DNA from: VBAS01 sp035318985
GTDB lineage: Bacteria > Bacteroidota > Bacteroidia > Chitinophagales > Chitinophagaceae
Direction of reading: 5' to 3'
Assembly: GCA_035318985.1 (NCBI GenBank)
Contig: DATHDP010000020.1
Coordinates: forward strand, 1-64,000
DNA length: 64,000 bases
The translations under genes and the position numbers were made by a program. The notes below the pieces were generated by a model. That model did not search any database, was not told the origin of the DNA, and worked only from the letters and a program-made list of their open reading frames with translations. Positions 8,798 to 17,784 of the stretch are shown in pieces. How positions within the stretch are numbered: the first letter of the stretch is position 1; each line of letters starts with the position of its first letter.

Positions 8798-9331
8798 TTA
8801 TTTTTCGAGAATGTTTTTCAAGGTGGACAAACTAGCATCCATGTCTTTTGGGAATTTTTTTTCAGCCATTGGTATCATTATGTTCAAAGGATATTTCAAT
8901 GTACCAGTATTGATCAGGTTTACTTTGGTTTGGTTTTCGGACAAAGATTCTGTCTCAAAAATAACACCGGCAGAGACCCGCATTGGTTTTACAAAACGAA
9001 TTTCTGTTTCAATTCTTTCCCCTTCAATAATTTTCTTAATTTCTTTTTCTCCCTGGCCGGCACTTTTATCTCCGCTCCAGGAATAAATAAATCCCTCTGT
9101 TCCGTCTGTTCCTTTGAATTCTTCTTTCCTGTTTATTTTGTCAGCCGTTGCCCATTTGTTGAATTGATCCTGGTTTTTAAGTAGTTTTAAAAAGTCAAAT
9201 ACTTTTTGTCGGGGCACATTGATAATGATTTCACGATTGACATAATGTTCCTTCTTCATGAAAAGCGCAATGATCAACAATAAGGCAATAATGCCTACCA
9301 CTACAAGTAGAATTGTAATTACGGTATTCAT
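8798..9331 (-). CDS. SRPBCC-family (polyketide cyclase-like) membrane-anchored protein
   Basis: The 177-residue protein has one N-terminal transmembrane segment (residues 3-25) followed by a START/Bet v1-like helix-grip domain (about 30-177). The opening YVNREIIINVPRQKVFDFLKLLKNQDQFNKWA is characteristic of the SRPBCC polyketide-cyclase group. These domains bind hydrophobic ligands; the ligand here is unknown. It heads a two-gene unit with the VOC protein downstream. A -7 box lies 23 bases upstream of the start. Confidence 0.82.
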   Translation of the reverse strand: MNTVITILLVVVGIIALLLIIALFMKKEHYVNREIIINVPRQKVFDFLKLLKNQDQFNKWATADKINRKEEFKGTDGTEGFIYSWSGDKSAGQGEKEIKKIIEGERIETEIRFVKPMRVSAGVIFETESLSENQTKVNLINTGTLKYPLNIMIPMAEKKFPKDMDASLSTLKNILEK

Positions 9332-9353
9332 TTTATTTTTATGGGTGACTTCA

Positions 9354-9361
9354 CAAACTTA
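9354..9361 (-). promoter_or_regulatory. -7 box for the SRPBCC-VOC unit
   Basis: On the minus strand this reads TAAGTTTG, a perfect TAnnTTTG match, 23 bases upstream of the ATG at 9331. A clear -33 element is not visible. Confidence 0.4.
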
Positions 9362-9427
9362 AGTTACGCAATTTCTTCTTTGCATTTATCTTATTGGATA
9401 TAATTTCAGCTCACTCATCCAAAACTC

Positions 9428-9593
9428 TGGAACGTTAAGGGGTCGTCGCTTGTGATGTAGTAAAGATCGATGGGAAGGAGGCATGATTGGTGTGGATGCA
9501 AAAGGAAATGTTTCACCAATTTTTAATTCTAAAGGAATGTATCGGGGATTTTGTTCGAGTGATGGAAGGAGAGAAGTAGCTATTTATAAATAA
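9428..9593 (+). pseudogene. Decayed 3' copy of the isoaspartyl peptidase gene
   Basis: This stretch is a second, degenerate copy of parts of the gene at 7287-8219. Bases about 9428-9459 resemble 7810-7841 (shared TGTGATGTA and TGGAACG). Then 9460-9593 resembles 8086-8219 through to the same ending, with ATTTATAAATAA closing both. About 240 bases of the parent are missing, with the junction at a GTA present at both edges. The copy has small indels that break the frame, and no 5' half or start is present. It is best read as the remnant of a tandem duplication, with the VOC and SRPBCC genes now lying between the two copies. Confidence 0.85.
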
Positions 9594-9738
9594 TGCTTTC
9601 TTAAGTTTTTCAAATGTTTGCCCGGGGGTCTTTTGCAAAATATCCTGGGCGGCCTTAAATTTTGTAAAAAATTATTTAACCCAATTTTTGGCTTTCTTCT
9701 CCGATTTTTTTTGATATATATTTACATTCAAAAAATCC

Positions 9739-11265
9739 ATGTTTAAAACCTTCCTGGTACTAACGAGTACTCTAATGCTGACTTTGCAGGCTTCCTCTCA
9801 AAAAACTGTTTTCTCCTTCCAACCTGTTAGCACTCCTGATCTAAAAAAAAGCTTTCCTTATCAATCTTATATAGCATCTGATAATAAAACAGGTAAGACA
9901 TCAATAATTCTTAAAAATTCAACACTGGCTGAATATCTTTTATTAGATAACAGTCTTAGAGTAGAGGAAAAATTCCAGGCTCCCGGGGGATTAATGAATA
10001 CTATTTTTAAGGTTGAGTCTTACAAATACCTTGATGCTAATATTAATAACCTTGGAGCCTGCTATTATTTTGGAGTTAAGGATAAAACCTTGAATGGAGG
10101 AAATGGTCACATCCGCATGGAAGTGGTTGATTTTAAAAATAAAACAGTTAGCAATAAAATGATTTTTCGCGTTCCTGACGGGCAGATTACAATTGACTGG
10201 TTTACGAGTGAAGGCAATTTTTTCCTGGTGAGTGTAAACGATAAAACAAACCAAATTTTCTTTCATGTTGTGGATAATAATGGAAATTATTTTAGTAAAA
10301 TGATTCTCGCGGATTTTGAGTGGATTAATCAGTATAAAAAAAAGAAGCTTACACTTTCGGAATACTTTTCATATAGTTATGTTTTCCGCTCTGATGAAGA
10401 AACAGAATTGATCGCTTCGACAGATCTCACAAAATTTTATGTTTATCCGGGTGAACTTGTGATAGTAGTTGCCAACTATAAAGAGCCTCCTCATATATGG
10501 AGATTTGATACCCGCAACTTCACACTTACCTCAAAAATGAGGCTTGATATGAATGGCTTTGTGGGATTTGGTGAAAAGGAATATTTTTATGCAAACGCTT
10601 CCGTGTATGAGAATAATCTCTATTTATTAAACACCTCTAAGAAAAAAATTGAGATTGGCATCTTCGAGTTAGCATCCGGAAAGCTTTTGAAAAAACATGA
10701 GCTAAATGAATCTTCAACACTATCTCTAGCCGAAACACCTGTCGAAATTATTTCGAGGGGAAGGACTTCAAAAAAAAATACAATAAGCAGCAATAAAGAA
10801 CTTCTTAAAGAACTAAATGCTGGTTCATCTGGAATATCGCTGGCCCAAAATAGTCAGGGACAAATGATTCTTACATGTGGTGTTTATGACAAAGAGGAAA
10901 GAACTTCTGGCGGTTATTATGCCGGAGGGTTTTCGCAATCCTCCATATCTACAGGTGCAACACATGCCGGGTCAAATATACCAGTAACGAGAACGTATTC
11001 AAATTTTAATTCAATGTCTAATTATAAAAATGGGAAGGCTTATATGTACACCAGGACTGTAAATTTTAAAGTTACAATAGATGCTACAACATTGAATATT
11101 ATTGAAAGCAAAGAAAAGTTTTCATCAATTGATAAGGTCAATAAGTTATTAGAAACGATTGATCAAAAAAGTCAGGCAGAGAATTCTTTTAAGAAAGGAG
11201 GTAAGTATTATATATGCTATTATAATTCGGATAATATAACTTTTTCAATTCAGGAAGTTGAATGA
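9739..11265 (+). CDS. Secreted protein of unknown function
   Basis: I do not recognise this 508-residue protein. It starts with a clear signal peptide (MFKTFLVLTSTLMLTLQASSQ, likely cut near residue 21). The rest is beta-rich with alternating strands, for example TKFYVYPGELVIVVANYKEPPHIWRFDTRNFTLTSKMRL and NSQGQMILTCGVYDKEE. This might indicate a propeller-like fold, but no repeat is clear enough to assert. A Gly/Ser-rich loop (GGYYAGGFSQSSISTGATHAG) lies around residue 400. No T9SS C-terminal domain and no lipobox are present, so a periplasmic location is likely. It stands alone, with neighbours that give no functional clue. Confidence 0.75.
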   Translation: MFKTFLVLTSTLMLTLQASSQKTVFSFQPVSTPDLKKSFPYQSYIASDNKTGKTSIILKNSTLAEYLLLDNSLRVEEKFQAPGGLMNTIFKVESYKYLDANINNLGACYYFGVKDKTLNGGNGHIRMEVVDFKNKTVSNKMIFRVPDGQITIDWFTSEGNFFLVSVNDKTNQIFFHVVDNNGNYFSKMILADFEWINQYKKKKLTLSEYFSYSYVFRSDEETELIASTDLTKFYVYPGELVIVVANYKEPPHIWRFDTRNFTLTSKMRLDMNGFVGFGEKEYFYANASVYENNLYLLNTSKKKIEIGIFELASGKLLKKHELNESSTLSLAETPVEIISRGRTSKKNTISSNKELLKELNAGSSGISLAQNSQGQMILTCGVYDKEERTSGGYYAGGFSQSSISTGATHAGSNIPVTRTYSNFNSMSNYKNGKAYMYTRTVNFKVTIDATTLNIIESKEKFSSIDKVNKLLETIDQKSQAENSFKKGGKYYICYYNSDNITFSIQEVE

Positions 11266-11303
11266 TAAAGAAGGCATTGATTTGAAAATCCTTTTTCACG
11301 CTG

Positions 11304-11370
11304 TTGTTGAATAGAAATCCAGAACGTACAAGTGAGTGACACAACGAAAGCTTAATAGTAGCAATCAAGC
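11304..11370 (-). repeat. Dispersed ~65-bp repeat, copy 1 (minus orientation)
   Basis: Read on the minus strand, this intergenic stretch contains GCTACTATTAAGCTT, then GTTGTGTCAC, TTGTAC and TTCTATTCAACAA in order. The same series recurs at 35739-35808 and, in part, at 21966-22035. It is not coding and lies between the unknown secreted protein and nagB. Confidence 0.7.
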
Positions 11371-11389
11371 CTACTCAATAAAATCTCAA

Positions 11390-11405
11390 ATTTTAAATTT
11401 AAAAT
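11390..11405. repeat. 16-bp perfect AT palindrome
   Basis: ATTTTAAATTTAAAAT is its own reverse complement. It lies 9 bases beyond the 3' end of nagB. It may be part of a terminator or a small repeat, but no T-run pattern supports one reading. Confidence 0.4.
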
Positions 11406-11413
11406 CTGCAATC

Positions 11414-13321
11414 TCAATAATGCCATCTCACAAATGCTTCCATTGCCGCATAATGTGTAAGGCCAAGATCAGCGTAAAGATTTGCAGTGCCTTCGTTTCT
11501 TGCTTCGGCACGTTGCCAGAATTCTCTTGAATCACTTCCCTGGAACGGCACCATATCTTTTTGTGATTGATGTATAAAGATGCCAAAGCGTTTTTTCATT
11601 ACCTGGTCAGGGCTCATTGGGATGGCCATTTCAATTTCTTCAATGTTCCATTCCTGCCATGCGCCTTTGTATAACCAAAGCCAGCAATCGTTGAGCCATG
11701 CATCACCGGCAGTTTTAATTCTTTTGAGCGATTCAAGTACTACATTGAAACAAACGATATGCGTACCATGCGGATCAGCAAAATCACCGGCGCAATAAAC
11801 CTGCTGTGGTTTTATTTCCCTCAACAATTCCATCGTGATCTTTACATCTTTTTCACTCATCGGTTTTTTCTCAATGGAACCGGTTTCATAAAAAGGAAGA
11901 TTTTGAAAATGTATGTTCTCATCTTTGATGCCGACATAACGACAAGTTGCTTTTGCTTCGCATCTTCTTATCAAACCTTTGATGGCACGAATAGCTGGTG
12001 TATCCGTTTGATTGGCTTTTTTCCGTGCAATAAATTTCCTGGCATCTTCTAATATCTTTCCTGAAGTCTTTGTATCGATACCTGCGATCTCTTCAAAGCC
12101 AACAGCGAAATCAAGGAACCTTGTAACGAACTCATCAGTGACCGCAATGTTGCCGGAAGTTTGATAGGCCACATGTACATCATGGCCCTGGTCATGCAAT
12201 CGCTGAAAGGTGCCGCCCATGCTGATGATATCATCATCAGGGTGAGGAGAGAAGATGACAATACGTTTTGGATAAGGTTCACTGCGTTCAGGGTGTGTAG
12301 GTAAATTCACATTTGGTTTACCACCGGGCCAGCCTGTGATCGAATCACGTAGCATATAATAAACCTTTAGATTTATTTCATATGCATCGCCTTCTTCAAC
12401 CAGCAGATCACTTAATCCATATTCGTTGTAATCAGTATTAGTTAAGCTTAAAACTGGTTTTTTCAATTTCAGGGCCATGTTCACCACTGCTTTCTTGATC
12501 ATCTTTGGTGTCCAATCGCAGTCGCCGGTAAGCCATGGTGATTTGAACCTTGTAAGTTCAGCGGCGGCCGCTTCATCAACAACAAAAGTTACGTCATCAT
12601 GATTTTGCAATAACGAGGCAGGCACATGATCTGTATGATCTTCTTCTACCGCTTCCTTTATTACGGGAGCTTTTGAGGGTCCCCAAGCCATCAGGATTAT
12701 CTTTTTTGCTTTCAGTATTTCACCGATGCCCATAGTGATAGCGAGACGGGGAACTTCGGAAATATTGGCAAACTCATATGCATTTGCAATTCGTGTTGAG
12801 TTATCAAGACTGATCAGTCTTGTTTTAGAATGAATGCTGGAACCAGGTTCATTAAAACCGATATGACCATTAATTCCAATGCCAAGGATCTGCAGATCTA
12901 TACCACCGGCATCTTCTACCATTTTTTCATATTGCCTGCAATGTTCTTTGATGTCTTCTTTTTTTATCTCGCCATTTGGGATATGAGTATTCTTTGGATC
13001 AATGTCAATGTGATTGAAAAGATTCACCTTCATAAAACGCTGATAACTTTGCAGCGCATCATTGCTGATAGGATAGTATTGGTCAAGATTAAAAGCGATG
13101 ACGTTTTTAAAGCTCAGCTTTTCTTCTTTATGCATTCTTACCAGCTCAGCATATAAAGTTTTAGGAGTAGATCCTGTGGCAAGACCCAGCACACATTTTT
13201 CTTTTTTCTTTTGTTTCTCACGAATAAAATCGGCTATCTGTTTTGCAACTGCTTTAGATCCGGACTTAAGATCTGGATAAATTTTTACGGAGATCTTTTC
13301 AAATGAATCAACCATTGTCAT
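11414..13321 (-). CDS. nagB: Glucosamine-6-phosphate deaminase fused to a PIG-L (LmbE-like) deacetylase domain
   Basis: The 635-residue protein has two domains. Residues about 10-290 form a NagB-type deaminase that converts glucosamine 6-phosphate to fructose 6-phosphate and ammonia. Its motifs are LATGSTP (47-53, phosphate binding), FNLDQYYP (77-84, catalytic Asp) and NGHIGFNEPG (151-160, catalytic His and Glu). Residues about 350-600 form a PIG-L/LmbE domain with the zinc motif PHPDDD (359-364) and a second ligand region near GDFADPHGTH. PIG-L domains de-N-acetylate GlcNAc-type substrates, so the fusion could couple deacetylation and deamination; that coupling is inference. The long form is common in Bacteroidota. 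The GH20 hexosaminidase is upstream on the same strand, but repeats fill the 192-base gap. Confidence 0.92.
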   Translation of the reverse strand: MTMVDSFEKISVKIYPDLKSGSKAVAKQIADFIREKQKKKEKCVLGLATGSTPKTLYAELVRMHKEEKLSFKNVIAFNLDQYYPISNDALQSYQRFMKVNLFNHIDIDPKNTHIPNGEIKKEDIKEHCRQYEKMVEDAGGIDLQILGIGINGHIGFNEPGSSIHSKTRLISLDNSTRIANAYEFANISEVPRLAITMGIGEILKAKKIILMAWGPSKAPVIKEAVEEDHTDHVPASLLQNHDDVTFVVDEAAAAELTRFKSPWLTGDCDWTPKMIKKAVVNMALKLKKPVLSLTNTDYNEYGLSDLLVEEGDAYEINLKVYYMLRDSITGWPGGKPNVNLPTHPERSEPYPKRIVIFSPHPDDDIISMGGTFQRLHDQGHDVHVAYQTSGNIAVTDEFVTRFLDFAVGFEEIAGIDTKTSGKILEDARKFIARKKANQTDTPAIRAIKGLIRRCEAKATCRYVGIKDENIHFQNLPFYETGSIEKKPMSEKDVKITMELLREIKPQQVYCAGDFADPHGTHIVCFNVVLESLKRIKTAGDAWLNDCWLWLYKGAWQEWNIEEIEMAIPMSPDQVMKKRFGIFIHQSQKDMVPFQGSDSREFWQRAEARNEGTANLYADLGLTHYAAMEAFVRWHY

Positions 13322-13356
13322 GTTGGCAAGGGGTTTTAGCGAAAATAAAGAATAAA

Positions 13357-13388
13357 ACCCAACCCCTGTCCCCTAAAGGGGGACTTAG
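13357..13388 (-). repeat. REP-like palindrome
   Basis: On the minus strand this reads CTAAGTC, then a CCCCT/AGGGG stem, then GACAGGGG and TTGGG. The same flanking words bound palindromes at 22186 and 35841. It lies between nagB and the GH20 gene, 100 bases from another copy. Confidence 0.7.
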
Positions 13389-13490
13389 ATTGAATTGTTC
13401 TTCGGATCATCAACAGTATCGTTCTCGTATTGTAATAATAGAAACGTTCAATCCTCAATGTTCAATTCTAAACTGTTTGAGACTTCAAAA

Positions 13491-13515
13491 GCCCCCTTTA
13501 GGGGGTTGGGGGTTT
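13491..13515. repeat. REP-like palindrome touching the GH20 stop codon
   Basis: GCCCCCTTTAGGGGG forms a short hairpin followed by TTGGGGGTTTAG. Its right edge overlaps the stop codon of the GH20 gene (13514-13516), and it faces the copy at 13357. Confidence 0.65.
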
Positions 13516-15856
13516 AGTTAATTTCTATCTCATCAACAAATAACCATGCTTTACTTCCTTCGCCAGGATTGCCAGATGGAATATCGCCCCAATTCTTTAC
13601 AACAACTTTTACATAACGACTATTCTTTTCAGCGAATTCAACTTTCATAGCCCCTGTTTCAAGCCCCTTGGTTTTAATTTTGAAATCATCAGTAAGCCCG
13701 ACAGAAGTAAAATCAGTTCCATTTGAAGAAATAAAAACTTCTACAGTTAATGGCTGATATATCCAGCTTCCGGTTTCTCTTAAGCAATGTACAATGACAT
13801 TGGAAATCTTTTCTTCTTTGCCAAGATCAATGACTGCTTCGCAATCTGTGCCGGAGAAGCCAAGAAATTGTTTGCTTTTTGAAAGCCCGTTTTCATTTTG
13901 AATGCCGTTCACCAATGTAAATGCGCCATCGCCTTTATAGGTTGGGGAAGGTTGTGTAGTGAGTGTAATTTTCTTACCGGTTGCTTTATTAAATAGTATG
14001 TTTTGTGAGATGGGGTTACTTATTGCTTTTCCATCCACCATGGATATAGCTGCAAGTAATTGTGTTGTTTTAATAGAGATCGGTGCCGTATAAGTAACTC
14101 CTTCGTTAAATCTTAATTCATAAGACCGGCCAGCAAAATGTGAAACGGTTTTGATCTGTGCTGATGGATTTTTCGTTTCCAATTTCCATAATACACCATC
14201 AAAATTTTCAGTGGGAATTACAGTTGCTTTAAGATCATAGTATGCTCTGCTATAATTTGCTTTCCAAAGATCATAGCGTTTGAATTGCACTTGTAATCTT
14301 TTTTCAAAATTATCCCAGTTCTTCTTTTCGTTCTGGCTCCAAAGAACTTCGCTTACTGCACTAAGGCGGGGAAAGATCATATATTCTACTTTGCGTGGAT
14401 TGTTCATGTATTCACTCCACACATTTGCCTGGGCTCCCATTATATATTTTGCTTGTTCTTCATTTAATTCTTTCGGAACAGGATCATAACTGTAAACTTT
14501 TTCAACCGGAAGATTGCCACCAATAACCACACTGTCTTCATTTTCGCTTTGCGAATAATCCAAATAAACATAAGTTGTCGGTGTCATGATCACTTGATGT
14601 TTTTGTTTAGCAGCTTCAATGCCGCCAGCTTCGCCGCGCCAGCTCATTACCACTGCATTTGGTGCAAGTCCGCCTTCAAGTATTTCATCCCAACCGATCA
14701 ATGTTTTTCCTTTGCTGTTGATATATTTTTCCATGCGTTGTACAAAATAGCTTTGTAACTCATGCTCATCTTTCAGGTTGTTATCCTTAATTATTTTCTG
14801 ACAATTAGGGCAGCGTTTCCAATTTGATTTTGGACATTCATCTGCACCGACATGAATATATTTTGCAGGGAATAGCTGAACCACTTCATCGATCACATCC
14901 TGTAAAAATTTAAATGTTTCTTCTTTGCCTGCACAAAAAACATCACTGTATACGCCCCATGCCTGCTGCACTTGTTTACCGGTTGAATCACCTGCCCATT
15001 TTCCATTTTTAGGAAAATAATTTTTAGTAGGTTCATCTGGAAAACAACTTAAAGAAGGATAAGCTGCAATAGCAGCGCTGCCATGCCCCGGCATTTCTAT
15101 TTCAGGAATAACGGTGATATAACGATCAGATGCATATTTTACGATCTCTTTTATTTGATCTTGTGTATAATAACCACCGGCTTTTTTATTGTCATTTCCC
15201 ATACCAGGATGACGGCCAATGATCGTTCCATTTCTCCATGCACCAACTTCAGTAAGTCGAGGATATTTTTTTATTTCAATACGCCAGCCCTGGTCTTCTG
15301 TTAAATGCCAATGGAAATAATTCATTTTATGAAAAGCGAGATAGTCAATATATTTTTTGATAAAATCTACTGCCATAAAATTGCGGCCACAATCGAGATG
15401 CATGCCCCGATAACCAAAACGAGGATAATCTTTGATCGTTACATAAGGAAATTCGACCTGGTTATTTGAGACGTGAGGAGGTAACATCTGAATCAAGGTT
15501 TGCACTCCATAAAAAATACCTTCTTCATCTCCAGAAATAGATAAACGTTTATCTACTTTAAGTTCATATTCGCCTTTTCTGCTGGTAACGCTTGTCTTGA
15601 GTGTGATATAATATGCGTCACGACCTGATCCCGCAGAGGGGGTCAATTTGCTGGTTACTTTATAAAATCGTTTTAAATAGTCAGCTAAAAATTCTGCAGA
15701 CCTTTTTGCAGGTTCATCATACACTATTTGTAAAGGAGTTTTAAAACTATGCGTTCCTTTTCCGTAATTCATTTCAGCAGGCTGAGGAATAATATTTAAC
15801 TGTGAATAAAGAGCTTGGCTAAATAGTACGCAAAGCGTTAATACAATTGTTCTCAT
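13514..15856 (-). CDS. Beta-N-acetylhexosaminidase (GH20) with C-terminal discoidin-like domain
   Basis: This 780-residue exported glycosidase removes terminal GlcNAc or GalNAc from chitin fragments or glycans. I start at the ATG at 15856, which gives a good signal peptide (MRTIVLTLCVLFSQALYSQ); an in-frame TTG at 15874 would only weaken it. A GH20b-type N-terminal domain (about 20-145) precedes the catalytic barrel. GYRGMHLDCGRNF starts the barrel, and HVGADECPKSNWK (about 335-347) holds the Asp-Glu catalytic pair. The last 150 residues (FLGFSGTDCEAVIDLGKEEKISNVIVHCLRETGSWIY onwards) look like an F5/8-type carbohydrate-binding domain. With nagB downstream, it suggests amino-sugar scavenging. 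Confidence 0.93.
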   Translation of the reverse strand: MRTIVLTLCVLFSQALYSQLNIIPQPAEMNYGKGTHSFKTPLQIVYDEPAKRSAEFLADYLKRFYKVTSKLTPSAGSGRDAYYITLKTSVTSRKGEYELKVDKRLSISGDEEGIFYGVQTLIQMLPPHVSNNQVEFPYVTIKDYPRFGYRGMHLDCGRNFMAVDFIKKYIDYLAFHKMNYFHWHLTEDQGWRIEIKKYPRLTEVGAWRNGTIIGRHPGMGNDNKKAGGYYTQDQIKEIVKYASDRYITVIPEIEMPGHGSAAIAAYPSLSCFPDEPTKNYFPKNGKWAGDSTGKQVQQAWGVYSDVFCAGKEETFKFLQDVIDEVVQLFPAKYIHVGADECPKSNWKRCPNCQKIIKDNNLKDEHELQSYFVQRMEKYINSKGKTLIGWDEILEGGLAPNAVVMSWRGEAGGIEAAKQKHQVIMTPTTYVYLDYSQSENEDSVVIGGNLPVEKVYSYDPVPKELNEEQAKYIMGAQANVWSEYMNNPRKVEYMIFPRLSAVSEVLWSQNEKKNWDNFEKRLQVQFKRYDLWKANYSRAYYDLKATVIPTENFDGVLWKLETKNPSAQIKTVSHFAGRSYELRFNEGVTYTAPISIKTTQLLAAISMVDGKAISNPISQNILFNKATGKKITLTTQPSPTYKGDGAFTLVNGIQNENGLSKSKQFLGFSGTDCEAVIDLGKEEKISNVIVHCLRETGSWIYQPLTVEVFISSNGTDFTSVGLTDDFKIKTKGLETGAMKVEFAEKNSRYVKVVVKNWGDIPSGNPGEGSKAWLFVDEIEIN

Positions 15857-15888
15857 CAATAATAGTTTTTGCAATGATACAAAAAGTC

Positions 15889-15902
15889 CCGCCCCTAGGC
15901 GG
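15889..15902. repeat. Short REP-like palindrome
   Basis: A CCGCC/GGCGG stem with a 4-base loop lies between the GH20 start and the 3' end of the first CocE-like gene. Confidence 0.5.
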
Positions 15903-15925
15903 AACGATAATTTTACGCAAACGTT

Positions 15926-17782
15926 TTACTTCATCACTGGTAGTATAATATTGCTGCTATTGCTTGCGTCATGGTAGATCCTTATGATTGCTTTCTGGTA
16001 ATCAGTTTCCTTTGCTTCCGGGATTCGTACAAATTTTTGCGGGTTACGGTCTATCAATGGGAACCAACTGCTTTGAACCTGGATCATGACCCTGTGCCCC
16101 TTTTTAAATGTATGCAATGCATCATTCAATCTAAATTTTACTTCGGCAATTTTACCGGGTACAAATGGTATCGGTTTAGAAAGGTCATTCCTGAATTTTC
16201 CCCGCATTACTTCTGCTCTTACTAATCTCTGCATACCTGCCATAGTTTTACCCGGTTGGTTGTTGATGTCTTTTTCATATTCTGGTAATACATCAATTAG
16301 TTTAACAATAAAATCTGCATCAGTACCTGTAATGCTGACAAAAAGATCTGCAACGATAGATCCTGCAATTGTCATATCTTCTGTAAGTGTATCACTCTGG
16401 AAGACGAGAACATCTGGCCTTGTTGCTGCGAAACGCTGATCCTCTATCATGTATTCATTATTCCGGTCGCTATAGACGCCATTTGTATAAGGTACAGGTT
16501 TGGCAGGATCACTAATGTATTCAGAAAAACTTTTTGCCGCTATAGGTTTATCATGTAAAAGTTTATTGTTTGATCCCAAATAAAAATTCGTTGCTTTTGT
16601 GTTAACAGGAGGCCATTGATCAAAATGTCTCCATTGATTGGTGCCTGTTTCAAACATTGTAGCTTCTGAGGCACTGAAATTTCCTTTGTCCTTGAGATAA
16701 TATTTGAAGAATGCAGCTTCGATCGAATCCTGGAAATATTGATTGACGTTAGCTCCAAATTGATGGGTTCCGAATTCTTTCCATTCTGCTGCACCCCACG
16801 CACCGTGTGTCCATGGCCCCATTACCAAAAAATTTTTATTAGATGGGCTTTGCTTTTCTATTGCTCCATACGTATTCAAAGCACCAAAAAGATCTTCGGC
16901 ATCAAACCATCCACCAACTACCAATGTAGGAATGGTAATATTTTTTAAATGCTGACGTATGTTGCGTGAACGCCAATAATCATCGTATGTATCATGTGCA
17001 AGGTATTCCTGCCAGTATTTTCCTTTTCCATTAAAATATTTTGAACCATTGCTTTCTTTGATCGTCTTCATGTCAAGAAAAAACTTATAGGCGTCTGAAT
17101 AATTAGTAGGAGAGAACAACGGCCATTTATAGCCAATGACCGTACCACCAGGTCTTGGCCGGTCATAGCCTTCCATGAAGCTAAAATTATCCAACAGAAA
17201 AAAAGCCCCGTTATGGTTTGCATCATCACCGGCGAACTCGTCTGTTACCGGTGCTTGCGGGCTAACTGCTTTGATAGCAGGATGTGCACCTGGTAAACTT
17301 GCGGTAGCATAAAAACCCGGATAAGAAATTCCCCAAAGACCAACTCTGCCATTATGATTTTTCAGGAATTTAAGTAACCATTCGATCGTGTCATATGTGT
17401 CGCTGCTTTCATCCACATCTTTATTCGATTTTTTATCGGGAATGTAAGGAGTCACTTCTTCATTAATGCCTTCGCTCATATGCCGTCCCCGTACATCTTG
17501 TTTGACATAGATATATTTTTCTTCCATCATTTTACCGGGCATAATGCCGGGAGGATAGTTGGAAGACCCATATGGCCATACGCTATATGGAGTACGTTGC
17601 ATCAGGATGGGATATCGTTGCGACGAATCCTTGGGGACATAAATGATGGTATATAGTTTGATCCCATCACGCATAGTGATCGTCGTATCGATCTTAGTAT
17701 AGTTTTCTTTTACGTAGTTTTCATTTTGTGCAAATGAAACGGTAGTATAAAAAATAAAAAGGCAAAACAAATAACGCTTCAT
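15926..17782 (-). CDS. CocE/NonD-family hydrolase (S15-type), copy 2
   Basis: This 618-residue exported serine hydrolase belongs to the X-Pro dipeptidyl-peptidase S15 / CocE group, which includes alpha-amino-acid ester hydrolases and glutaryl-7-ACA acylases. It has a signal peptide (MKRYLFCLFIFYTTVSFAQ). The alpha/beta-hydrolase part has DVRGRHMSEG, the nucleophile Ser in GISYPGF (about residues 149-155), Asp in GGWFDAEDLFGA and His in GPWTHGAWG. The last 200 residues form the jelly-roll domain typical of the group (HRVMIQVQSSWFPLIDRNPQKF). It starts 2 bases after the stop of its paralog and is translated after it in one operon. The substrate, an ester or peptide-like amide, is unknown. Confidence 0.9.
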   Translation of the reverse strand: MKRYLFCLFIFYTTVSFAQNENYVKENYTKIDTTITMRDGIKLYTIIYVPKDSSQRYPILMQRTPYSVWPYGSSNYPPGIMPGKMMEEKYIYVKQDVRGRHMSEGINEEVTPYIPDKKSNKDVDESSDTYDTIEWLLKFLKNHNGRVGLWGISYPGFYATASLPGAHPAIKAVSPQAPVTDEFAGDDANHNGAFFLLDNFSFMEGYDRPRPGGTVIGYKWPLFSPTNYSDAYKFFLDMKTIKESNGSKYFNGKGKYWQEYLAHDTYDDYWRSRNIRQHLKNITIPTLVVGGWFDAEDLFGALNTYGAIEKQSPSNKNFLVMGPWTHGAWGAAEWKEFGTHQFGANVNQYFQDSIEAAFFKYYLKDKGNFSASEATMFETGTNQWRHFDQWPPVNTKATNFYLGSNNKLLHDKPIAAKSFSEYISDPAKPVPYTNGVYSDRNNEYMIEDQRFAATRPDVLVFQSDTLTEDMTIAGSIVADLFVSITGTDADFIVKLIDVLPEYEKDINNQPGKTMAGMQRLVRAEVMRGKFRNDLSKPIPFVPGKIAEVKFRLNDALHTFKKGHRVMIQVQSSWFPLIDRNPQKFVRIPEAKETDYQKAIIRIYHDASNSSNIILPVMK

Positions 17783-17784
17783 AT

